Shown here: positions 8,291 through 15,788 of the stretch, one piece after another
How positions within the stretch are numbered: position 1 is the first letter of the stretch
Layout of the letters: the number at the start of each line of letters is the position of its first letter
Assembly (NCBI RefSeq): GCF_014161445.1
Contig: NZ_JABBXA010000013.1
Span: 86,870 to 150,869 of the forward strand
DNA length: 64,000 nucleotides
Direction: 5' to 3'
DNA from: Microbispora sp. H13382
GTDB lineage: Bacteria > Actinomycetota > Actinomycetes > Streptosporangiales > Streptosporangiaceae
The notes under the pieces: model-generated
Seen by the model: only the letters and a program-made list of their open reading frames with translations
The model's database searches: none
What the model was told of the DNA's origin: nothing
Translations under genes and position numbers: made by a program

Positions 8291-9817
8291 TTACCGCAGC
8301 TCGCGCTTGAGGATCTTGCCGGTGGCGGTCATCGGCAGGGACTCGCGGAACTCCACGATCCGCGGGTACTTGTAGGCCGCCATCGTCTCCCTGCACCAGG
8401 CCACCAGTTCCTCCTCGGTGGTCGTGGCGCCGGGCTTGCGGATCACGTACGCCTTGATCTCCTCGCCGTGGGAGTCGTGGGCCACCCCGACGACCGCGGC
8501 GAGCGAGACGGCCGGGTGGGTCATGAGGACCTCCTCGATCTCCCGGGGGTACACGTTGAAGCCACCTCGGATGATCATGTCCTTGGCCCGGTCGACGATG
8601 AAGTAGTAGCCGTCCTCGTCGCGGCGGGCCACGTCGCCGGTGCGGAACCAGCCGTCCTTCATCACCTCGGCGGTCGCCTCGGGCCGGTTGTAGTAGCCCT
8701 TCATGATGTTGTGCCCGCGGATGGCGATCTCGCCGACGTCGTCGGCCGTGTTCCAGCCGGCGTCGACCAGCTTCATCTCCACGCCCCAGACCGGGGTGCC
8801 GATCGAGCCGGCCTTGGCGGGCCTGCCGGGCTGGTTGAACGACGCCACCGGCGAGGTCTCCGACAGGCCGTAGCCCTCCAGGATGTCCACGCCGAACGTC
8901 GCGTTGAATTCCTTGAGCACCTCCACCGGCAGCGCGGCGCCGCCGGAGACCGCCGTGACCAGCGACGACGGCACCTCGGCGGCCCCGGTCTGCACCGCGG
9001 TGAGCATCGCCCAGTACATGGTCGGCACGCCGGCGAACAGCGTGACCTCCTCCCGCTTCATCAGCGCGAGGGCCTCGACCGGCTCGAAGCGCGGCATCAG
9101 CACGAGCGTGCCGCGGCGCCGGAAACCGGCGTTCAGCAACACGGTCTGGCCGAAGGAGTGGAACAGCGGCAGCGTGACGAGATAGGCGTTCCGGGCCTGC
9201 CGGGGGAACATCTCGTCGCTGACGACGGCGTTCATGACCATGTTCTGGTGGGTGAGCTCGGCGCCCTTCGGCTGGCCGGTGGTGCCGCTGGTGTAGAGGA
9301 TCACCGCAGTGTCCTCGGCGGAGGTCTGCACGGTCTCGAACTCGCCGGACACCCCGTCGAGGGCGGCCCAGAGCGTCTCGCCCAACTCGGACTCGGTCGC
9401 GAACGGCGTGGCCGGCAGTACGAAGAAGTGCTCGGTGATCTCGGTCTCGGCGAAACCGGCCCGGCCCCGCTCGCCCAGCGGCAGTTCCGGTGAGCCCTCG
9501 AAGCAGAAGAAGGCCTTGGCGTCGGAGTCGTTCAGGTGATAGGCGATCTCCCTGGTCTGCAGCAGCACGTTCAGCGGGACGACGGTCGCGCCCGCCTTGA
9601 GGATCCCGTAGTAGACGAACGGGAAGTACGGCAGGTTGGGGCAGGCCAGCGCGACCTTGTCACCCCTGCCGATGCCGCGCGAGACGAGCAGGTTGGCGAC
9701 CTGGTTGGCGATGGTGTTCACGAGCGAGTACGGCAGGCGGAGGTCTCCGAAGACGACCGCTGTGGCGTCGGGCGTGTCTCGTGCGGTGTCTTCCAGCACG
9801 ACGGCCAGGTTGAGCAT
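8291..9817 (-). CDS. Fatty acid/aromatic acyl-CoA ligase (AMP-forming, FadD-like)
   Basis: The 508-residue protein has the ANL superfamily motifs: P-loop YTSGTTGQPKGAELTH near residue 177, GYGLSETSPV near residue 317, FRTGDVARRDEDGYYFIVDR near 395, and the C-terminal Lys in MTATGKILKRELR. It would activate a carboxylate to its CoA thioester via an acyl-AMP. It is convergent with tmsB with only ten bases between stops. A perfect palindrome lies about 35 bases upstream of its ATG, so a TetR-type repressor is likely. The chain-length preference is not visible; long-chain is the usual assignment. Confidence 0.92.
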   Translation of the reverse strand: MLNLAVVLEDTARDTPDATAVVFGDLRLPYSLVNTIANQVANLLVSRGIGRGDKVALACPNLPYFPFVYYGILKAGATVVPLNVLLQTREIAYHLNDSDAKAFFCFEGSPELPLGERGRAGFAETEITEHFFVLPATPFATESELGETLWAALDGVSGEFETVQTSAEDTAVILYTSGTTGQPKGAELTHQNMVMNAVVSDEMFPRQARNAYLVTLPLFHSFGQTVLLNAGFRRRGTLVLMPRFEPVEALALMKREEVTLFAGVPTMYWAMLTAVQTGAAEVPSSLVTAVSGGAALPVEVLKEFNATFGVDILEGYGLSETSPVASFNQPGRPAKAGSIGTPVWGVEMKLVDAGWNTADDVGEIAIRGHNIMKGYYNRPEATAEVMKDGWFRTGDVARRDEDGYYFIVDRAKDMIIRGGFNVYPREIEEVLMTHPAVSLAAVVGVAHDSHGEEIKAYVIRKPGATTTEEELVAWCRETMAAYKYPRIVEFRESLPMTATGKILKRELR

Positions 9818-9851
9818 CTGCCGCTCCCTCTTCTGTCGGACCCTCGGTCCA

Positions 9852-9867
9852 TACCTACCGGTAGGTA
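9852..9867. promoter_or_regulatory. Perfect 16-bp palindrome upstream of the acyl-CoA ligase
   Basis: TACCTACCGGTAGGTA is fully self-complementary and lies 35-50 bases before the ligase start. The ACCGGT-centred form is common for TetR-family repressors of fatty-acid genes in actinobacteria. No TetR gene is adjacent, so the regulator would act from elsewhere. Confidence 0.65.
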
Positions 9868-9929
9868 CCTCAGCGTAACGGCTCGGAGGGCGTATTTTGG
9901 GGGGCCGGTTATCCGGGCTGCTCCGGCCC

Positions 9930-10334
9930 TCAATGGGCGTACTCGTCGCGGCGCCGCAGCATGGCCGCCAGCATCAGCGGGAACATCGCGACGTGGGCCG
10001 CGACCATCAGGGCCATGCCGTCGATCAGGCCCAGCCACAGCACCGGGAACAGCGGCACGACCGGGGCGAACATCGCGCCGCACATCTCCAGGGCCGGGGC
10101 CCAGGCGTGGCCGCGCACACGCATCCAGGCCGCCATGCCGGCCGACATGTCGAACGCCATCAGCAGATAGGCGATCTCGGGGTCGCGTGCGTACGAGGGA
10201 TCGATCCCCAGGGCGGACCACAGCAGGCCGAGCGCGAACATCCCGGCGAACATGGCGACGATCATCTCGAGGTAGTGCAGGGCGAAACGGCCCCAGCGCC
10301 GCGCGGCGTGTCTTTCAGGCGTCGTGTGCGTCAT
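9930..10334 (-). CDS. Small four-helix, Met-rich membrane protein
   Basis: From ATG 10334 the frame gives 134 residues. Four hydrophobic helices can be seen: MIVAMFAGMFALGLLWSALG, the stretch around AYLLMAFDMSAGMAAWM, MFAPVVPLFPVLWLGLIDGM and VAAHVAMFPLMLAAML. Methionines, a His and a Cys are unusually frequent inside the helices. Similar Streptomyces proteins are sometimes mislabelled FliP; there is no flagellar context here. The gene is divergent from a GlxA-type regulator 100 bases away, which is its likely controller. The longer frame reaching 11255 is antisense to that regulator and is not real. Confidence 0.72.
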   Translation of the reverse strand: MTHTTPERHAARRWGRFALHYLEMIVAMFAGMFALGLLWSALGIDPSYARDPEIAYLLMAFDMSAGMAAWMRVRGHAWAPALEMCGAMFAPVVPLFPVLWLGLIDGMALMVAAHVAMFPLMLAAMLRRRDEYAH

Positions 10335-10433
10335 GGGCTCAACTGTCCGGTCGGCCCCGGGGCGCGCCAAGGAGGGAGACGGGGACAGGTCCGGAATCTT
10401 GGGCTCCCCGTCCGTCCGGCCTACAGTCGTGTC

Positions 10434-11474
10434 ATGACCCAGCGGCGCATGGTCGTGGTCGGATACCACGCGGCGGAGCTCGTCGACATCGCCTGCGTGA
10501 CGTCGACGCTGATCATGGCGAACGCCTACGGCGCGTCCCCGTGCTACGACGTGTGCCTGGCCACCCCGTCGGGCCTGCCCGTCACCTGCGGCAGCGGGCT
10601 GACGCTGCAGGGGCAGCAGGCGCTCGAACGCGTCACCGGGCCGCTGGACACGCTCCTCGTCTCGGGCGGGATCGGGCACGAGGAGGCGGCCGCCAACCGG
10701 GTGATCGTCGGCCACGTGCGGCGGCTGGCGCGGGAGAGCCGCCGCGTCGCGTCGGTGTGCACGGGCGCGGCGGTGCTCGCCGCCGCCGGCCTGCTCGACG
10801 GGCGGCGCGCCACCACGCACTGGCAGTTCGCGCACACGCTCGCCGCCCGCCACCCGGAGATCGCCGTCGACGCCCGCCCGATCTTCATCCGCGACGGCAA
10901 CGTCACCACCGCCGCCGGCGTCACCAGCGCGCTGGACGTGACCCTCGCCTTCATCGAGGAGGACAACGGCCCCGCCCTCGCCAGGCAGGTGGCCCGCAAC
11001 CTGGTGACCTACCTGCAGCGACCCGGCAACCAGGCGCAGATGAGCATGTTCACCGAGGGCCCGCCGCCCGGCGACGGCCTGGTCAAGCGGGTCGTCGACC
11101 ACATCACCGGCCATCCGGGCGCCGACCTGTCCACCGCCGCCCTGGCGGCCGGTGCGGGCGTGAGCGAGCGCCACCTGACCCGGCTGTTCCTCAAACACAC
11201 GGGGCAGACGCCGGGCCGGTTCGTCCGCCGGGCCCGCACCGAGGCCGCCGCCCACCTGCTCGCCTCCACCTCGCTGCCCATGGCCGCCGTCGCGGCGCGC
11301 TGCGGCTTCGGGACGGCCGAGGCCCTCCGCCAGGCGTTCGTCGACCTGTACGGCGTCCCGCCCTCGCGCTACCGCCTGACCCAGGCGACCGCGCTGCCGT
11401 CCTCCTTCGCCGACGATCCGCCTTCCCCGCCCGAACAGGCCCCTGTGGTTGGGCCGGGGAGTGTGGCAGACTGA
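10434..11474 (+). CDS. GlxA-type AraC-family regulator with DJ-1/PfpI domain
   Basis: The 346-residue protein has an N-terminal DJ-1/PfpI-like domain (residues about 5-180) with the nucleophile-elbow region VASVCTGAAVLAAAGLLDGR and the following ATTHWQF. Two AraC helix-turn-helix motifs follow at about 225-330 (DLSTAALAAGAGVSERHLTR and MAAVAARCGFGTAEALRQAF). Such proteins are ligand-responsive transcription regulators, not amidases. I place the start at ATG 10434, after the divergent promoter gap; the open frame extends upstream but antisense to the membrane protein. Its likely target is the divergent gene at 9930-10334. Confidence 0.9.
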   Translation: MTQRRMVVVGYHAAELVDIACVTSTLIMANAYGASPCYDVCLATPSGLPVTCGSGLTLQGQQALERVTGPLDTLLVSGGIGHEEAAANRVIVGHVRRLARESRRVASVCTGAAVLAAAGLLDGRRATTHWQFAHTLAARHPEIAVDARPIFIRDGNVTTAAGVTSALDVTLAFIEEDNGPALARQVARNLVTYLQRPGNQAQMSMFTEGPPPGDGLVKRVVDHITGHPGADLSTAALAAGAGVSERHLTRLFLKHTGQTPGRFVRRARTEAAAHLLASTSLPMAAVAARCGFGTAEALRQAFVDLYGVPPSRYRLTQATALPSSFADDPPSPPEQAPVVGPGSVAD

Positions 11475-11517
11475 CGACCGAATATGGTTCTAGTCACTCG
11501 GAAGGGCCGGCCTCTCC

Positions 11518-12801
11518 ATGACGACACAGCCGACGGAGCCCGCGGAGCGCACGCCCATCACCTCGGCCGCGGACATCGACCTGAACGACTGGAACTTCTG
11601 GGGCCGCCCCGACGCGGAGCGGGAACACGCCTTCCGGCTGCTGCGCGACCTGGACAAGCCCGCCTTCTTCCCCGAGCCGGAGTTCGGCTTCGCCGGCGCC
11701 ACCGGGCCGGGTTACCACGCGCTCGTCCGGCACGCCGACATCCTGGAGGCCAGCCGCAACCCGGAGATCTTCTGCTCGGGCGACGGCGGGGCCACCAACA
11801 TCCCGGACCTGCCGGCGGAGTTCGCCGAGTACTTCGGCTCGATGATCAACATGGACGACCCGCGCCACGCGCGGCTGCGGCGGATCGTCTCGCGCGCCTT
11901 CACGCCGAGGATGATCAAGCAGTTCGAGTCCGACGTGGACGCCGCCGCCACGCGCATCGTCGACGAGTTGCTGGAGACCGGCCCGGGCTGCGACTTCGTC
12001 ACCGAGGTGGCCGCGAAGCTGCCGCTGAAGATCATCTGCGACATGATGGGCATCGCGGAGAAGGACTACCAGTTCGTCTTCGACCGCTCGAACATCGTCC
12101 TCGGCGCCACCGACCCCGAGTACGTCAGCGACCGCGAGGACATCGCCCACGCGCTGCTCACCGCGGGGATGGAGCTGCAGCAGCTCGTCCAGGACCTGGC
12201 CGCGCTGCGAATGGAGACGCCCACCGACGACCTCACCTCGTCCCTGGTGAACGCCAACATCGACGGGGAGCGGCTGACCGCGCAGGAGCTCGGCTCGTTC
12301 TTCATCCTGCTCGTCGTGGCGGGCAACGAGACCACCCGCAACGCCATCTCGCACGGCATGCGCCTGCTCACCCTCAACCCCGAGCAGCGGCGGCTGTGGC
12401 TGGAGGACTTCGAGGGCCGGGCACCGCGCGCCATCGAGGAGATCGTCCGGCTGGCCGCGCCGGTCAACTACATGCGCCGCAAGGTCACCCGCGACCACGA
12501 GATGAACGGCAACCTCTACCGCAGGGGCGAGAAGGTCCTGCTGTACTACTGGGCCGCCAACCGCGACGAGCGGGTGTTCGACGACCCGCTGCGCTTCGAC
12601 ATCCGGCGCGACCCCAACCCGCACGTCGGCTTCGGCGGCCCGGGTCCCCATTTCTGCCTCGGCGCGCACCTGGCCCGCCGCGAGATCACCGCGATGTTCC
12701 GCGAGCTGATGCGGCGGATCCCCCAGATCGAGGCGGGCGAGCCGGAGCGCCTGCTGTCCAGCTTCATCAACGGCATCAAGCACATGACCTGCGACTTCTG
12801 A
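11518..12801 (+). CDS. Cytochrome P450
   Basis: The 427-residue P450 shows the I-helix oxygen-binding motif VVAGNETTRNAIS near residues 265-277, the K-helix ExxR in AIEEIVRLAAPV and the heme-ligand loop GFGGPGPHFCLGAHLARR with Cys near residue 380. NMDDPRHARLRRIVSRAFTP resembles the CYP124/125/142 group of mycobacterial lipid and sterol hydroxylases, which is suggestive only. No ferredoxin or reductase lies beside it. The phosphotriesterase-like gene starts 17 bases after its stop, so the two are probably co-transcribed. The substrate is unknown. Confidence 0.92.
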   Translation: MTTQPTEPAERTPITSAADIDLNDWNFWGRPDAEREHAFRLLRDLDKPAFFPEPEFGFAGATGPGYHALVRHADILEASRNPEIFCSGDGGATNIPDLPAEFAEYFGSMINMDDPRHARLRRIVSRAFTPRMIKQFESDVDAAATRIVDELLETGPGCDFVTEVAAKLPLKIICDMMGIAEKDYQFVFDRSNIVLGATDPEYVSDREDIAHALLTAGMELQQLVQDLAALRMETPTDDLTSSLVNANIDGERLTAQELGSFFILLVVAGNETTRNAISHGMRLLTLNPEQRRLWLEDFEGRAPRAIEEIVRLAAPVNYMRRKVTRDHEMNGNLYRRGEKVLLYYWAANRDERVFDDPLRFDIRRDPNPHVGFGGPGPHFCLGAHLARREITAMFRELMRRIPQIEAGEPERLLSSFINGIKHMTCDF

Positions 12802-12818
12802 CCCCCGGCGGTGCCCGC

Positions 12819-13802
12819 ATGGCCACTGTGAACACCGTCGGCGGCCCCGTCGACGTGGACGACCTCGGCGAGACGCTCATGCACGAGCACGTCTTCGTGC
12901 TCGCGACCGAGCATCTGGACAACTACGGCCGGGGCGTGTGGTGGGACGAGGAGACCCGGGTCGCCGACGCGGTCGCCAAGCTCCGGTCGCTGGTGGCCAA
13001 GGGAGTCACGACGATCGTCGACCCCACCGTCTGGGGACTCGGCCGCTACATCCCCAGGGTGCAGCGGATCGCCGCCGAGGTGCCGGGACTCAACATCATC
13101 GTGGCCACCGGCCTGTACATGTTCGAGAGCGTGCCGCACCAGTACGAGATGCGCGGGCCGGGCCTCGTCATGGACATGCCCGAGCCGATGGTGGACGACT
13201 TCGTCCGGGACATCACCGAGGGGATCGCCGACACCGGGGTGAAGGCGGCGTTCCTCAAGTGCGTGGTCGAGCAGCAGGGGCTCACCCCCGGCGTCGAGCG
13301 GATCTGCCGAGCCGTGGCGCGGACCCACCTGCGAACCGGCGCGCCCATCACCGTGCACACCAACGCCGCGGCCCGCAGCGGCCTCGCAGCGCTCGACCTT
13401 CTCGTCGCGGAGGGCGTGGACCCGCGGGCGATCGTGATCGGCCACGCCGGAGACTCCAACGACCTCGACTACCTCATGCGCCTGGCCGACACCGGCGCGA
13501 TCCTGGGCATGGACCGCTTCGGCCTGGACCTCTACAACCCCACGCCCGCGCGTGTGGAGACGATCGCGGCGCTGTGCGAGCGCGGCTACGCCGACCGCAT
13601 GGTGCTGAGCCACGACGCGGCGTGCTTCATGGACTACTTCGGCGGGGCGTGGGACCAGGTCATGCAGGTGACGCCGAACTGGCGGTACGACCACATCCAC
13701 GACGACGTGCTGCCGGCCCTGCGCGAGCGCGGGGTGGGCGACGACCAGATCCGGCAGATGCTGGTGGACACCCCCCGGCGCTACTTCAGCCGATGGGCTT
13801 GA
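12819..13802 (+). CDS. Phosphotriesterase-family metal-dependent hydrolase (possible lactonase)
   Basis: The 327-residue protein has all binuclear metal ligands of the PTE family: the HxH in LMHEHVF near residue 22, the bridging Lys in AAFLKCVV near 147, His in VHTNAA, His in IGHAGDSND and Asp in LSHDAACF near 267. Phosphotriesterase-like lactonases hydrolyse lactones, including quorum signals, with promiscuous phosphotriesterase activity. It directly follows the P450, so it may hydrolyse an ester or lactone that the P450 makes or modifies. Its last 17 bases overlap the 3' end of the convergent gene. Confidence 0.88.
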   Translation: MATVNTVGGPVDVDDLGETLMHEHVFVLATEHLDNYGRGVWWDEETRVADAVAKLRSLVAKGVTTIVDPTVWGLGRYIPRVQRIAAEVPGLNIIVATGLYMFESVPHQYEMRGPGLVMDMPEPMVDDFVRDITEGIADTGVKAAFLKCVVEQQGLTPGVERICRAVARTHLRTGAPITVHTNAAARSGLAALDLLVAEGVDPRAIVIGHAGDSNDLDYLMRLADTGAILGMDRFGLDLYNPTPARVETIAALCERGYADRMVLSHDAACFMDYFGGAWDQVMQVTPNWRYDHIHDDVLPALRERGVGDDQIRQMLVDTPRRYFSRWA

Positions 13803-15414
13803 TCGACCGGAAGACCGTGTTGACGTCGGGAAGCAGGTCGTCCTTGAGCTGCGGCACGGCCATGTAGACGATCGCGGGCAGGTCGGCGCCGGTGTTCACG
13901 GCCGCGATCACGACCGTGGTGGTCGCGCCGTCGGCGGTCACCTTGTACGCGGCCGTCAGGCCGGTGAGGCCGTTGCGCGCCAGGCGCTGCTGGGCGACCT
14001 TGGTGACCTTGTTGTCCTTGGGGAACTGGGTCTGCCGCGCCCGGAACATCACCGCGCTCACGACCGGGCCCAGGTTGTCGGGCGTGGTGTACTTCACGGC
14101 CAGCGACTGCGCCAGCCGGCCCGACATCACCAGGGCGAACTCCCGCTTGCCCTTGGTGGTCATGCCGGCGGGCACGTACTGCCTGCTGGTGAAGCCGTAC
14201 GTCGCCTTGATCTGAGCCGGGTCGGCGTCCGCCTGCCAGGGGCCGCCGAGCCTGGGCAGCGTGATCCCGGCGGCGGTGTCGGTGACCACGCCGTTCACGG
14301 GCGAGGCCTGGCCCTTGTAGACGGGCAGCCGCGGGACCTGCGCCTGCGGTTTGGCCGTGGCGGCGGATTTGGCGGGGGAGGGCTTCGCGGACGTCGCCGC
14401 CTCGGCCGTGTCGCCGGAGCTGAGCGGCCCGGCGGCGAAGGCCCACACGAGCACCCCGACCAGCGCGGCGACGACCGAGGCCACCAGCGCGTACAGCCAG
14501 ACCGGCCGGCCGGGCTCGTCCTCCTCGTACTCGTCGATGGCCCGGTAGTTCTCCCCGAACACCGTGTTCCACAGCTCCTGCTGCCGGTGCGCGGGAGGCG
14601 TCTTCGGCCCACTGATCTGCCCCGCCGTCACGAACGGCCGGTACGGATCCTCCGGCTGCGGCGGGGGCGGAGGCGCGGTGGCGGAGGGCGGGGCGGACTC
14701 GGCGAACGCGCGGACCGAGGGGGTGAACGGAGAGGAGGGCTGCGCGCGGTCCGTGCCTCCCGGGAACGTCGCCTCGTGGGGGCCCGACCGACCGCGGTCG
14801 TGGCCGTGACCGTGGCTCTGACCGGGGTTCTGATCGTGGCTCTGGGCGGGGCCCGGCATGCCGTACACGGGCGCGGGGCCGCCGGGCTGCGCGGGATTGC
14901 CGAAAGCCGCGGGGTTGCCGAAAGCCGCAGGCCCGCCGGGCTGCGTGTGCGGGCCGGCCTGCGGGTTCCCGCCGGCCTGCGGGTGGCCGGCGAAGGCCTC
15001 CGGGCCGCCGAAGGGAGGAGCGGGCCGGGGCGGATCGGGCTCGCCGAAGGCGGGGACGGGCTGCCGGGGAGCCGCACCGGGAAGCGAGCCCGCCATGGTC
15101 GCGGCGGCGTCCGGGGACTGCTGCGGCGTTCCCTCGACGAAGGACCGGACGGAGGGGGTGAAGGAGGAGGGCGGAGGCATCTCGGGCCACGCCGGCGGGA
15201 TCTCCGGCCACGCCGGTTCCCGCTGGTGTTCGCTGCGGTCCGTGGGCACGGTACCTCCCGAGATCATGCCCGAATTGGGGGTGCCTGGCATGATCTCATG
15301 CGAGCCGGGGGCTGCCGCAGCGAAACCGCGGAATGCCTCGCGGAACTGCTCACCCGTGGGGTCGGTGGGCGGGTCCTGCATCGGCAGATCCGCGGGCGGA
15401 TATGAGTTGGCCAC
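13786..15414 (-). CDS. Proline-rich single-pass membrane protein, function unknown
   Basis: From a GTG at 15414 the protein has 542 residues. Residues 1-280 are low-complexity, rich in Pro, Gly and Ala, and contain two related blocks (SSFTPSVRSFVEG and SPFTPSVRAFAES). One transmembrane helix (WLYALVASVVAALVGVLVWA) lies near 300-320 and is followed by an Ala/Lys/Pro linker. A C-terminal outer domain of about 180 residues (PRLGGPWQADADPAQIKATY onward) completes it. The topology predicts a disordered cytoplasmic half and a folded extracytoplasmic half. The alternative frame ending at 13781 is all Arg/Pro/Gly and is a shadow. I do not recognise a named family. Confidence 0.8.
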   Translation of the reverse strand: MANSYPPADLPMQDPPTDPTGEQFREAFRGFAAAAPGSHEIMPGTPNSGMISGGTVPTDRSEHQREPAWPEIPPAWPEMPPPSSFTPSVRSFVEGTPQQSPDAAATMAGSLPGAAPRQPVPAFGEPDPPRPAPPFGGPEAFAGHPQAGGNPQAGPHTQPGGPAAFGNPAAFGNPAQPGGPAPVYGMPGPAQSHDQNPGQSHGHGHDRGRSGPHEATFPGGTDRAQPSSPFTPSVRAFAESAPPSATAPPPPPQPEDPYRPFVTAGQISGPKTPPAHRQQELWNTVFGENYRAIDEYEEDEPGRPVWLYALVASVVAALVGVLVWAFAAGPLSSGDTAEAATSAKPSPAKSAATAKPQAQVPRLPVYKGQASPVNGVVTDTAAGITLPRLGGPWQADADPAQIKATYGFTSRQYVPAGMTTKGKREFALVMSGRLAQSLAVKYTTPDNLGPVVSAVMFRARQTQFPKDNKVTKVAQQRLARNGLTGLTAAYKVTADGATTTVVIAAVNTGADLPAIVYMAVPQLKDDLLPDVNTVFRSIKPIG

Positions 15415-15788
15415 GGCAGCACAGTAGGGGAATGGACATAAGAGCCCACAACGGAACTATCACCATCGGATATCACACTCTGACAGACGGGGTCAGCGAG
15501 TGAGCGCCGCGACCGACGAGATTCGCCCGGACGGGGCGAAGATCGGCGGGAGGGGCACAAGAGCGATCGGCGACTCACTTGCGGTCTGCGCTACGCTTGA
15601 CACGCGTGCCGCACCCTGCTGCGCAGGCAGCCGCCTCACACCGGGAGTGTGAGAGCGCGGGCCGCCCTCCCCTCCCGGGGTCGAAGAACCGGGCCGGCGG
15701 AGGGCCGGAGCGGTAAGGGAGTGCGACGGGGTCCCGCCCCGGGCGCGCCTTCATCTGTGTGATTCCAGCCGCCTGGCGAGGAGTGGAA
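15415..15788 (+). promoter_or_regulatory. leuS upstream region with three hairpins; first half empty
   Basis: From 15415 to about 15590 I see nothing that can be named. After a TACGCT (15592-15597) and an overlapping TTGACA (15597-15602), neither with a good partner element, the leader contains three stems: 15635-15653 (7 bp, CTCACAC/GTGTGAG), 15694-15708 (5 bp) and 15727-15741 (5 bp, CGGGG/CCCCG). GAGGAG at 15778-15783 is the ribosome site. A leader of this length could carry attenuation or translational control, but the T-box consensus was not found. Confidence 0.35.

Noticed and set aside
15600-15788. T-box riboswitch before leuS
   Set aside because: Hairpins exist, but no TGGN-containing T-box sequence (GGTGGNACCGCG form) or clear Leu specifier loop was found. 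A covariance search (Infernal, RF00230) would decide.
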